Source of the DNA: Micromonospora foliorum
GTDB taxonomy: Bacteria; Actinomycetota; Actinomycetes; Mycobacteriales; Micromonosporaceae
Length of the DNA stretch: 64,000 bases
Reading direction: 5' to 3'
Assembly: GCF_022229015.1 (NCBI RefSeq)
Contig: NZ_JAKKFF010000045.1
Span: 1-64,000 of the forward strand
The translations under genes were made by a program, and so were the position numbers. Shown here piece by piece: positions 10,565 to 21,200 of this stretch (the first letter of the stretch is position 1; each line of letters begins with the position of its first letter). Below the pieces are notes generated by a model, which was not told where the DNA came from, searched no databases, and worked only from the letters and a program-made list of their open reading frames with translations.

Positions 10565-10750
10565 CTACAGCCTGGCGCGGGTGGGCCATGTCGGAATCGC
10601 CAGGCGCGTTCCGGCAGACGTTTCGCGCAGCCGATCGGTCTCCTCGCTGAGCGTGGTGTCGCCGGCGCGGGACAGGCGGTAGTGGCGGCGCGGCCGGCCG
10701 TCCATTTCGTCCTCATCGCGGTACGCAGCAACACGAAATCGTCGTCTCAA
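10565..10750 (-). pseudogene. Remnant of a PadR-family transcriptional regulator
   Basis: The segment GRPRRHYRLSRAGDTTLSEE closely follows the PadR winged-helix wing and the start of its C-terminal helix (usual form GRPRRYYRLTPAG). The recognition helix and most of the N-terminal winged helix are missing. It is therefore a fragment of about 45 recognisable residues. Confidence 0.5.
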
Positions 10751-11046
10751 GCGCCCATCGCCAGTCCAAGCCCTCTACGTGCCGGCCGTAGGTGTGTCGG
10801 GCAGTCGCGCTGTCATGTCGTCATGACACGGCCTACCCAAGCCCTTGAGCACCTCGCTTGTTCGTTTATCCCTGCTACCTCGCCCACACGGTCGAGTCCA
10901 AGCCGGATGCCCCGCCCGGAATCACGCCGAGCCCCGGACTCCCGCCAATGACCCGCGCACGGCGAGCGGTGCCGCTCGTTCCTGCCCCTGTCGTCAGCCA
11001 CCAGCCACGGGTGGTCATCGAGCGCAGCCGGCACCCGGGCGAGTGA

Positions 11047-11445
11047 AGCAACACCACAGTCATCAGCGACAACGTCGCCGGACTGATCACCAGGCTGAAG
11101 GCGGAGGTAAACGGCGACATCCTGATCTACGGCAACCTCGCACTGGTCAGATGGTTGCTGCGCAACGAACTCGTCGACGAACTGCGGCTGGTCACCTACC
11201 CCGTCGTGATGGGCGGTGGCGTGCGTCTCTTCGAGGATTCGGACGAGCCAGCGGTCCTCCGACTGGTCGGCACGCAGGCGTTCGATTCGGGAGTGGCCTT
11301 GCTGAACTACGCTCCGGCCGGGGAGAAGCTCGTCGGGTGGGGTCAGGAGCCCGGGGTCCCCAACGATGAAGGGCGAGAGCGCAGGCGCAGTCCACCCTCG
11401 TCCACTACACGCACGATAGGCACCTGCCTTTTACGGACACCATGA
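11047..11445 (+). pseudogene. 5'-truncated dihydrofolate reductase/RibD C-terminal family protein
   Basis: The frame opens directly after a stop with no start codon. It encodes the second half of the RibD-C fold: ILIYGNLALVRWLLRNEL, then DELRLVTYPVVMGGGVRLF, then a final strand ending ALLNYAPAG. These are the conserved cofactor and dimer segments of this family. The first 80-90 residues, including the folate/NADPH entry part, are absent. The C-terminal tail overlaps the next gene by a few bases. It is likely non-functional. Confidence 0.7.
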
Positions 11446-11456
11446 AGGGGAAGACC

Positions 11457-11801
11457 GTGAACGACGACGTCACCCAGTACATCAACAAGACGCAGCCGTG
11501 GCAGATCGACGTATGCGAAAAGCTGCGTGCGATGATCGACGAAACTATTCCAGGTGTCGAGGAGCGGCTTCAGTACGGCAAGCCGCACTACTTCAAGAAC
11601 GGCCATCACGCGGCCGTCATCGCGGTGGCCAAGTCCAAGGTCTCGTTCATGGTCTTCAACGCAGCGGACATCCCCGAGGTCAAGGGATTCCTGCGGGCGA
11701 TGGGAAACGGTGAACGCAAGACCGTCGACATCACGGAGGGACAAGACGTCGACTACGGCACGCTCGCCGGTTTCCTGGGCAAGACCACGGCGGCCTTGTA
11801 G
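11457..11801 (+). CDS. DUF1801 family protein
   Basis: A 114-residue small cytosolic protein of the DUF1801 (YdhG-like) fold. Recognisable are the N-terminal helix, VCEKLRAMIDETIPGVEERLQYGKPHY, and the following strand with FMVFNAAD. The molecular role of the family is not settled. The GTG was chosen because AAGGGG lies 6 bases before it; an ATG 15 bases upstream has no ribosome site. It stands alone downstream of a reductase remnant. Confidence 0.75.
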   Translation: MNDDVTQYINKTQPWQIDVCEKLRAMIDETIPGVEERLQYGKPHYFKNGHHAAVIAVAKSKVSFMVFNAADIPEVKGFLRAMGNGERKTVDITEGQDVDYGTLAGFLGKTTAAL

Positions 11802-12114
11802 GCGCAGCGTGTCCGCCGTGACGGGGAACTTGCCCACCTGATCCGGCCGATCAGCGTGAGTGCACCTCCGTTTGCGCTAATGGAGGCGGGGCCACCCGGC
11901 CACCACCTCACACTGCCCCACACGAGTTCACGCCGGTCGCGCCCGAGTCCACTACCAAGGCTGCGGCCGGCGATCCGTCCACTTTCGCGGCGCGCTGAGC
12001 CGGCCTGGTTGACGCGGCTGGTGTCCGGGTCGGTTCGGCGCCCGCTCGCGGTGGGGCCTTTCGCGCACACCCCACCGCGGTCCCTGCTTGGGTGCCCTCC
12101 TGGTCATCGGTCGG
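11802..12114. other. Intergenic stretch, nothing recognised
   Basis: No coding frame with plausible composition and start, and no notable repeat. Confidence 0.4.
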
Positions 12115-12483
12115 TCAGCTACGCGCCGCGGGCACTTGGATGGTTTCCGTGGTGGGAATGTAGTGCTGGCCAGGGTCCAGGCTGTCGTCGGTCAGGAGCC
12201 AGCTCCCCGCCGGTGAGGGTCCATTCGTAACCGCAGTAGCCGGGACCGATGTAGTAGCGGCGGCGTTCGCCCAGAACTCGCTCGTACGGTGGCCTGCGGC
12301 GAGGACGGTGTCGTAGTTTCCGCGCGTGTAGTTGCCGTCCCGAACGTGGATGACCCCCACGCCGATTTTGCTGCCGTTGAGGATGTCGTTGGACGCCGCG
12401 CTGGCCGGGGCAGCCACGGCAAGTGTGGCTGCGGTCATGCCCACAGCGGCGCCCACAGCGACGGCCTTTTTCGGCAGAGACAA
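12115..12483 (-). CDS. Small secreted protein of unknown function
   Basis: A 122-residue product starting at a TTG that has GGGAGGA 7 bases upstream. Signal peptide LPKKAVAVGAAVGMTAATLA with an Ala-x-Ala site at APASAAS, then a mature domain of about 85 residues with HVRDGNYTRGNYDTVL and DPGQHYIPTTETIQV. The mature part contains no cysteine and is not recognised. The frame extends upstream, but there the protein would lack a signal peptide at its N-terminus, which supports the TTG start. Confidence 0.7.
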   Translation of the reverse strand: MSLPKKAVAVGAAVGMTAATLAVAAPASAASNDILNGSKIGVGVIHVRDGNYTRGNYDTVLAAGHRTSEFWANAAATTSVPATAVTNGPSPAGSWLLTDDSLDPGQHYIPTTETIQVPAARS

Positions 12484-13099
12484 GGCTCGGTCCTCCCTTC
12501 TCGCGGCACCGTCTCGACGCCGACGACTCCGTGCCGGCCCGGGGTGGGCGGCATCTGTGAGGGACGATCGTGCCCAATCGATGTCGGATTCTTGTTGGCT
12601 TGTTTCGATCGAGCTCGTTGAGCCCATCGAGCGGCACCACGGCTAGCATCTCGCCAGTCAGCTCGGCGACGCTGCTCGCTGACGTGGCCATGCGGGCGAG
12701 TGTGCGGCACAGCAGGCTCGGCCGCATCGCCATTACCGCAGCGATCCCGTCGCGTCGCCGTCGGGATCCCGCTCGTTGTTGGATTGCTACAGCATGATCG
12801 GCGTACAGGACCAGGCGTGGTCGATGATTTCCTCGGCAAACCGCCCCGCCGTCGCTGAATGCGCAGCGCCGCCAGGTCGTTCTCGACCGTGGGCGGTGGT
12901 TGGCTGAAGGCACGGTCGATCCACCGGCCCGAGTTTTTGCGAGGGGCGCCGCTCACGTCAGTGACGGAGTGGTGTTCCGAGCTTGGTACGCGGCAGTATG
13001 CCGGACCCGCACCGATCTTGGGCAGCGTCTGGGCACCCGAATTTGGGAGCCATAGGCGAGCGACTCGGACACGTCCTGCTACCCCGTCGAGTCGAAGGG
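12484..13099. other. Stretch without a confident gene
   Basis: Several overlapping frames exist on both strands, but none has a recognisable domain or a good ribosome site. The long palindrome described separately lies at the right end. Confidence 0.35.
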
Positions 13100-13147
13100 G
13101 TTTGGGTACAGTTATTGCTGCCCCAACCGCAATAACTGTACCCAAAC
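13100..13147. repeat. 19-bp perfect palindrome (possible terminator or mobile-element remnant)
   Basis: The arms gtttgggtacagttattgc and its exact reverse complement are separated by 10 bases. It is AT-richer than its surroundings. It lies about 120 bases downstream of the lipoprotein gene, so it may end that transcript, but the arm length and composition also suit a MITE-like remnant. Confidence 0.75.
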
Positions 13148-13266
13148 ACACCTGCCCCAAGTAAACAATCTCAAGGTGGGGTCGTCCGGGTCAGGTCGAT
13201 GATTCGCGCCCGTGTCGGGCCGGGTGCCTCGGCCGGCGCTCAGCCGCAGGTGCTGGAACGGTAACG

Positions 13267-13821
13267 TCACGGAGTCCAAGTGATTGGTTCGGGAGCCCCT
13301 GCTGGCGTATATTCCACCGCAGTCGGCTTTCCGTCCTTAGGTACCTTGAACTCAAGCCAACCACGAACGCAGGTCCCGACCTTGATTTCCTTCCGGTCGG
13401 GATACTCGGGCTTCATGCCGTTGCTGCCAGCGTGGCCAGTGCTCTTGATTGAAGCGTCCCCGAATTTCAATACCCAGTTTGAGGTGCCAATCGAGACAGC
13501 GGAGTATCCCTTGGGTAGTTTTTTGAGGCAGTATTTGAGGTCGATCGCGCCATAGACATAGGCACTGTCTGATGGATTTCCGAATTGCGTGGCGTTGTGC
13601 TTGTAACCGTAGAACGTGATGGTCGAGGTGTTTTCGTCAAAGGGAATCGCATCGCCAAGCTTGTTCCCTGCGGGTGCCGAGGACGGCGGGGTCGATGGGA
13701 CCGCGCTGGCGCTTTGGCTCGGAGCGCTCGCCGCGGTGGACTCGGTGGCTCCTCCGCATCCCGCCACTGTCATGGCCACCGCGACCGCGATGGAGGGGAT
13801 CATGGTCTGCCTCAAGTGCAC
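13267..13821 (-). CDS. Secreted lipoprotein with DUF4352-like domain
   Basis: A 184-residue predicted lipoprotein. Signal peptide with lipobox VAGC, so the Cys would be lipidated and the protein anchored outside the membrane, followed by a Ser/Ala/Pro-rich linker. The globular part (AIPFDENTSTITFYGYKHN, CLKKLPKGYSAVS, VGTCVRGWLEFKVPKDGKP) follows the layout of DUF4352 immunoglobulin-like domains. The GTG start has AGGAG 7 bases upstream. Codon use here is less GC-rich than in the neighbours, a possible sign of transfer. Confidence 0.75.
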   Translation of the reverse strand: MHLRQTMIPSIAVAVAMTVAGCGGATESTAASAPSQSASAVPSTPPSSAPAGNKLGDAIPFDENTSTITFYGYKHNATQFGNPSDSAYVYGAIDLKYCLKKLPKGYSAVSIGTSNWVLKFGDASIKSTGHAGSNGMKPEYPDRKEIKVGTCVRGWLEFKVPKDGKPTAVEYTPAGAPEPITWTP

Positions 13822-13948
13822 CCTTTTGCTCCTATGCTCAGCTTGACGATCTATGTACTGCCGGTCGGCCGCTCCTCGACGCCCAGCCAAGGACGACCTT
13901 CGGGGACATCTACCGACGGGAGGGAGGGCCGGCGGATCGCGGCTAGCT

Positions 13949-13978
13949 AGGGAAGATAGCCCATCGACTATCTTCCCT
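13949..13978. repeat. 11-bp hairpin upstream of the lipoprotein gene
   Basis: agggaagatag and ctatcttccct pair perfectly around 8 bases, about 130 bases 5' of the lipoprotein start. It could be an operator, an attenuator or the terminator of something now lost. Confidence 0.45.
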
Positions 13979-14667
13979 GGGGGTCGAGGCAGGTCGTCAG
14001 GGTCTTGCGAGGCGGACCAGGAAGACCGTGGCGGCGATGAGGATTAACAGGGTCGGCCCCGTATGCCACATGTACAACCTCGCCCATGCTGGTCGAAGGC
14101 GGAGGGCCCGGAAGTAAACAGTCCGCTATAGGTTTGATCATGTCACTGCCGGTATCGACGAACCATCCGCTCATCGGCAGATGCGGAAGCCGAGCGCCGC
14201 GCCGTGTTGGGTGGTCGCTCGTTACGCAACGTCACTGACTGGGCCTGTCGGTCAGTCCCGCAGCCGTCGAGGCAGTCGACCATCGGCAAGGGGCCCGCTC
14301 CCGATGCAACTTTGTCGTCAAGCCGTACCTGTCTCTGCACCGGAGCCGGTACGCCGACACCAAATGACGTTGGAGTACTAGGCGGCCACACCCATTCCGA
14401 CATCGATGCCGAGGGTCAGCCGAGCAGTGGACCGCACGATTCCGCCGATACGGCTATGACGCACATCACGCGATCGGCACGTTTAACTGACATCGGTTAC
14501 GTGGCGTAGTGAATCAAGCTCAGGGAGGCATTGTCATAGATAACGTGCGATGACAGCGAGGTCCGATGTGGAGCCGGTCAGCCTGTGCGCGGCCCAAGGA
14601 GACCAAGCGAAGGGATCGCTAGCCCTATCGTCTCTGCCACTGCTCCTTGATCGATTGGACGTGTGGC
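13979..14667. other. Stretch without a confident gene
   Basis: Frames on both strands are short and unrecognised. No repeat or RNA gene was seen. Confidence 0.35.
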
Positions 14668-15139
14668 ATGGGTCGTCGGTGCCGTCGTGGGCTGGCAGCC
14701 TGGGTAGCCGCTGCTGTCACCGGCAGTTCGCTCGTCGTTCCTGCCTCCGTGCCCGCCGCTGGGGCGGCTCCAGCGTGTACGGGTGTCGCCCCGGTCGGAG
14801 GCCGAGGCATCGGCGCCGGCCGCGGCCTGTGCCGAGCCGGTATCCGTGGACGGCTCCCGCACAGAACTCGCCCAGGTGGTGGCGCAGCCCGAACGGGGTG
14901 TCGACAGCAACCTCGTCCTCACCCAGGCAGGTTTCCCCCTGTGGGACACCGAAACCCGGGGCAATCCCGGCGCCCATGTCATCCTGCAGACCGACGGCAA
15001 CTTGGTTGTCTACAGCCGGGATGGCACGCCGGTGTGGCACACCAACACCCGTGGCTCGAACGCGAGCCAACTAGTGCTGCGAGACAACGGCGACTTGGTG
15101 CTCCTCGACCCCGGCGGAACCGTCATATGGCACCGGTGA
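14668..15139 (+). pseudogene. Bulb-type (mannose-binding) lectin domain protein, probably frameshifted
   Basis: A clear signal peptide is read from the ATG (MGRRCRRGLAAWVAAAV, then PAAGAAPA). A B-lectin domain is read in the neighbouring frame from about base 14780 to the stop, with SNLVLTQAGFPLWDTETRG, ILQTDGNLVVYSRDGTPVW and LRDNGDLVLLDPGGTVIW. The sugar-binding QxDxNxVxY motif is intact as QTDGNLVVY. Export signal and lectin are joined only if one base shift occurs between about 14770 and 14830. This could be a real mutation or a sequencing slip. There is no good ribosome site. Confidence 0.6.
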
Positions 15140-15160
15140 CCCGGCCGTAAACCATCTCCC

Positions 15161-15187
15161 GCTCGGCCTGGCCCCGCCAGGCCGAGC
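15161..15187 (+). terminator. 11-bp hairpin after the lectin gene
   Basis: gctcggcctgg and ccaggccgagc pair perfectly around a 5-base loop, 22 bases after the lectin stop and before the RHS gene. Confidence 0.6.
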
Positions 15188-15280
15188 AGGAGAGGTCGAG
15201 GTCCGCCGGTCTGGCAACAGCCGGTCGCTCCTGTCGAATTCCCCCAAAGCTTTGTAGTGGTCGTCGGAGAGGAACAGTTC

Positions 15281-18200
15281 ATGTCGGCACGGTCTGTGCG
15301 CGGCCCACGGCGGGTCCGCCGGCGTCTTCACGGTACGAACGGCCGGCGCTGGCCGTTGGTCGGGTCGGTGATCGCTACTTTGGTGCTGTCCCTGGTGCCG
15401 TACGTGCCGGCGCAGGCGGCGGCACCGCGCCAGCCGTCGAAGCCGCCCGCGGAGAAGCTCGACCGCGACGGCGGCCCGGTAACCGGTGGCAAAGCCTGGC
15501 AGCAGAACAGGGTGACCTCCGCCCCCTCACCGGCAGCGAAATGGCCCGCTGCGGCGGCCGCGCGGGTCGACCTCGCCGCGACCTCAGCCCGTGCGGCCAG
15601 AGCCCGTGCGGCCAGCAGCCGCGGCGTGCGGGCCGGCTCGCTGCCGGTCTGGGTCGAGCGGGGCGCCGGCAAGGCCGGCGAGCCGCTGGTCCAACTCGAC
15701 GTGAAGATCGTGGACCGGGCAACCCTCCCGCAGGCGTGGCGCGACGGCCTCATGCTGCAGGTGACCGCCCCGCAGGGCGCACCGACCGGTGTGGCGAAGG
15801 TGTCGGTCAACTACGACTCCTTCCGGTACGCGGCCGGTGGGTCCTGGGCGTCGCGTCTGCGTCTGTGGCAGGTGCCGCAGTGCGCGATGAGCAACCCCAC
15901 CAGCCCTAGCTGCCGGTCGTTGCCGCTGCACACCGTGAACGACGCCAACGCCGGAATCGCCACCGCGGACGTGAGCGTCGCGTCGGCCACTGCGCCATCC
16001 GGCTCCTTTCTCATGCTGGCCGCTGCGTCTGCCGGGGCCGACGGTGACTTCGGCGCGACCAGCCTCGCCCCCTCGTCCACCTGGTCCAGCGGCGGTAGCG
16101 CTGGTGACTTCTCGTGGAACTACCCGCTGCGCATGCCGCCGGCGACCGGCCCGGCCCCGTCGGTCGCCCTGAGCTACTCGTCATCCACTGTCGACGGCCG
16201 GTCGGAGGTGACGAACAATCAGCCGTCGTGGATCGGCGAGGGCTTCGACTATTCGTCCGGTTTCATCGAGCGGCGGTACGTGCCCTGTGCCGAGGACATG
16301 AAGAACGGGGCGACCAACACTACGAGGACCGGCGACCAGTGCTGGCGCTCCGACAACGCCACGATGAGCCTCAACGGCAGCGGTGGCGAGCTCATCTACC
16401 AGGCTGGTAAGGGCTGGCACTCCCGCGTTGAGGACGGCTCGAAGATCGAGAAGCTGACCGGTGCGACCAACGGCGACAGCGGCGACCCGGCTTACGGTGA
16501 CGTGGGTGAGTACTGGAAGGTGACCACCACCGATGGCACCCAGTACTTCTTCGGCCGGCACAACCTGCCCGGCCAGACGACCGTAACGAACTCCACCCTC
16601 ACGGTGCCGGTGTTCGGCAACCACACCGATGAGCCGTGCGCGAAGGGCACGTTCGCCGGATCGGACTGCGTGCAGGCGTGGCGGTGGAACCTGGACTACG
16701 TCGTCGACGTGCGCGGTAACACCATGTCGCTCTGGTACGGCAAGGAGACCAACAAGTACGCCCGCAACGTCACCGACTCCGACGACGTGACCTATGACCG
16801 GGCCGGCTACCTCACCCGCATCGACTACGGCACCTACGACCGAACCTCTGCGACGCACGGCGTCACCGAACGCAGCACCACCCCGTACGCGCAGGTCCTG
16901 TTCACCACGGACATGCGCTGCTTCACCACCTGTGGCACCGAGGCCGCCCCGGTGACCGCGAGTTGGAAGGACACCCCCTGGGACCAGGACTGCAAGGCAT
17001 CGGCCACGTCCTGCCCGCAGCAGTACACGCCGACGTTCTGGACCACCAAGCGGCTGAAGACGGTCACCACCCAGGTGTGGGACACCACCAAATCAACCCC
17101 GGACTGGCAGCCCGTCGAGTCCTGGACCCTGGGGCACACCTTCTCGGCGACGGCCGACTCCACCCACGAGGGCCTGTGGCTGGACCGCATCGACCACGCG
17201 GGCCTGGTCGGCACCACCGCCATCAACCTCCCGCAGGTGACTTTCGGTGCGGAGTCAAAACCGAACCGGGTGTACACCGAGCACAGTCCCACCGACAACT
17301 GGCTCCGCCTGTCGAGCATCGTCACGGAGACCGGCGCCCGCATCAAGGTCGACTACTCGCCGGCCGAGTGCACCGCCGCCATCGTCGCCGCGCTGGCGCC
17401 GCACAGCAACACCCGGCGCTGCTACCCCGTGAAGGTGCCCGACCCGCAGGACCCGACGGGCAACACGCTGGTCACCGAGTGGTGGCACAAGTACCGCGTC
17501 GAGCACGTGGCCCAGGACGACGTGCAGCTTCCCAAGGGGAAGTCGCCGACCACGCACACCTGGTATGACTATCCCGGTTCCCCGGCGTGGCACTTCGACG
17601 ATGATGACGGCCTGACCAGGCCGGAGCGCAAGACGTGGGGACAGTGGCGCGGCTACGACAAGGTCAACACCCGGGTCGGGGACAGCGGCAACCCGCAGAC
17701 GTTGACCGAAACGACGTTCCTGCGCGGCATGCACGGTGACAAGCTCAGCCCATCGGGCGGTACCCGCAGCGTGCCCGTGCCAGCGTCGCTAGGCTCGGAG
17801 ACCGTCTACGACGAGGACCAGTTCGCCGGGCAGATCCGCGAGCAGGTCGTCTTTAACGGCGTCGACACCAAGCCGGTGTCGAAGACGGTGAACGTGCCTT
17901 GGCGGTCGAACCCTACCGCGAGCCGCACCATCAACGGCGATCTTGTTGAAGCGCGGTTCGTCAAGACCCAGGCGACCTACGCCGGCACCGCGCTGGGCGT
18001 CGATGGTTCCCGAGGGTGGCGCACCTCGCGCCGGACGAGCGATTACGACCACACGTACGGCACAGTCAAGTGGTCGCAGGACGACGGCGAATACTTGAAG
18101 GCCGGCGACGAGAAGTGCACCACGTACACCTACAACCAGAATCTGGGCAAGAACCTCACACAGCTGGTCAAGCAGACCACGACCACCGCCTTGGCCTGCG

Positions 18201-21200
18201 GTACCGCCCCCACCAGTGTCGATGACGTCATCTCCGACGCCCGCGTCTACTACGACGGCGCGACCAGCGCCGACACCGCACCCACGTTCGGCTCCGGGAC
18301 CAAGACCGAGCAGCTCAAGGACTGGACGTCCGGCACCGGGACGACGTGGCAGACGACCTCCCAGGCCACCTACGACGTCGCCGGCAAGCAACTGACCTCG
18401 ACCGACATCAAGGGCAACATCACCACCACCGCATACACCCCCGCCGTCGGCGGACCCATCACCCGGGTCACCAGCACCAACCAGCTGAACTGGTCGTCGA
18501 CGGTGCAGACGAACCCCTACTGGGGCTCGACCACACAGACCACCGACCCCAACGCGAACGTCACCTCAACAGTCCAGTACGACGCGCTCGGCCGCGTGGC
18601 CAAGGTATGGACCCTGGGGTGGACCAGCGCCGCGAACCCGAACACACCCTCGGCGCAGTACACCTACACGTTCGCTGCGGGACGCGACAGCTACCCCTAC
18701 GTCACGTCGAAGACCCTGAACGCCGACGGCGTCTACGTCACCTCGCAGCAGATCCTCGACGGACTGCTGCGTCCGCGGCAAACCCAGTCGCCGTCGCTGG
18801 GCGGCGGCAGCGACCGGGTCGTCACCGACACCCTCTACGACGCGTACGGGCGCGAGGCGGCAAGCTACGCCGCCCACGCCGAGCCCGGCGCCCCGTCAGG
18901 CGTCCTCTGGTCGGAACCGGACTGGTCCGTACCCGCGGTGTCCCGGACCGTCTACGACCAGGCGTCCCGCCCCACGAACAGCATCTTCCTGGCCGGCGAC
19001 AACGTCACGAATCTGCTGGAGAAGTGGCGCACCGTCAGCAGCTACGAGGGTGACCTGACCAAGGTCACCCCGCCGGAGGGTGGCACTCCCACCACCACCG
19101 TCACCGACGTCGAGGGCCGCACCGTCGGACTTCGGCAACACACCACGCCCTCCGGCGTCAACGGCCCTTACCTGGAAAGCACCTACGCCTTCAACCGCAA
19201 GGGCCAGGCGACGAAGAACACCGACTCCGCCGGAAACGAGTGGATCAACGAGTACGACGCCAAGGGCCGCCTCTGGCGCACTACCGACCCGGACAAGGGC
19301 ACCACGACCAGCGCCTTCTACGACGACAACGCGTTGAAGCAGACAGTCGACGCCCGCGGCGAGGCACTCTGGTACGTCTACGACCAACTGGGCCGCAAGA
19401 CACAACTCCGCGACGACTCCGCCTCCGGACGCCTGCGCTCCGAGTGGAAATACGACACCCTCTACGGCGAGCCGAACCCCAGATTCAAAGGGCAGCTCAC
19501 CCAGAAGATCCGCTACGACTACGATTCCGCCGGCACCGCCAGCAAGTACGAGTGGCACGTCGGCAACTTCAACGAGCGCTACCAACCGACCGGCGTCGAC
19601 TACGTGATGCCGTGGAACTCCGACCTCGGCGACACCTACGGCTTCGGGTACAGCTACTCCCAGTTCACCGGCGCCCCCACGAAAATCGCCTACCCGGCTG
19701 GCGGCGGCCTCGTCAACGAGCAGCTGACCACCGACTACGACTCCACGACCGGCATGCCCGTGCGCCTCGACACCAGCCTCACCGGCTTCGTGGGCACCAT
19801 TGCGACCGCCAGTTACACCGCGTACGGCGAACGTAGCGGTTCGATCTACAAAATCCCCGGGAGCGGCAACTTCACCCAGGACACCGTCTACCGCGATGGG
19901 GCAACCCGCCGCGTCGACCGGACCATCATCGAGCGCTCGACGGTTGCCGGCACGGTCTCGGACCGCCGCTACTCCTACCAGGACGCCGGCAACCTCGAGT
20001 CGATCACCGACAGCCCACAGGTCGGTGAGGCGGACGCTCAATGCTTCCGCGACGACGCCCTGGGGCGCTTGACGACCGCCTGGACCCCGAAGGCCGGCGT
20101 TTCCTGCGACGTCGATCCCGTCCTCGCCAACCTCGGCGGGCCGGCACCGTACTGGCTGGACTGGACCTTCACCGACACCGGCAGCCGGCGCACCGAAACC
20201 AGCAACGACAGCAGCGGAAAAACCACCCGCAGCTATACCGTGCCCGACGGTGGCCCGGGAGTCGTACGACCCCACGCCGTCACCAACGTGAAGACCGTAA
20301 ACCCTGATCGGACGACCACCAGCAACAAGTACGAATACGACAAGTCAGGCAACACTACCTGCCGGCCCAGCTTCAACCGCGCCAGCAACAACTGCTTCAC
20401 CAGCGCCAACAACCACATCCTCGGCTGGGATGCCGAAGGCAAGCTCGCCACCGTCAGCGTCGCCGGGAACCCCATCGAGACCAACATCTATGACACCGAC
20501 GGTGTAAGGCTCATCCGCAAAGACACCACCGGCACCACCCTGTACCTCCCCGGCCAGGAGATTCGCTTCCAGGGCGGCGTAGCGACCGGCACCCGCTACT
20601 ACGACTTCGCCGGCACGACCATTGCCAGCCGCACTGCGGGGTCGGCGGTCACCGATCTGACCTGGCTCTACAGTGACCACCAAGGTACCCAACAGGTCGC
20701 CGTCAACGCCGGCACCCAAACAGTGGACATCCGTAGGCAAACCCCCTACGGCACCCCACGCGGAACGAACCCCACCTGGCCCAACAGCAAGGGCTTCGTC
20801 GGCGGCGACAACGACCCCACCGGCCTGATCAACATCGGCGCCCGACAGTACGACCGAACACTGGGCCGCTTCATCTCAGTCGACCCGCTCATGGACCTGA
20901 CCGACCCACAGCACTGGAACGGCTACTCCTACGCCAACAACAGCCCCATCACCCTCTCCGACCCCAGCGGCCTCGACCCGGGCGGCGGCCAGCGAATCGA
21001 CCAAGAAAGAGAAGAAGAAGAGGCGGCAAACCCCTCACCCCCTGGCGGCGGCAACGAAAAGGCGGCACGTCTTGCAGCCAAGGGTGTCTTCCTCGCGACC
21101 TACACCGACGACAACATCAACTGCAAGGCTCACAAAGGCGACTGCCTTACGTATCGCATGGCAGTGATTGAGCAAGACTACGACCCAATCAAAGCCGAGA

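Noticed and set aside
15281-21100. CRISPR/satellite from repeated YD motifs
   Set aside because: The repetition is protein-level YD repeats with variable DNA, not a nucleotide array.
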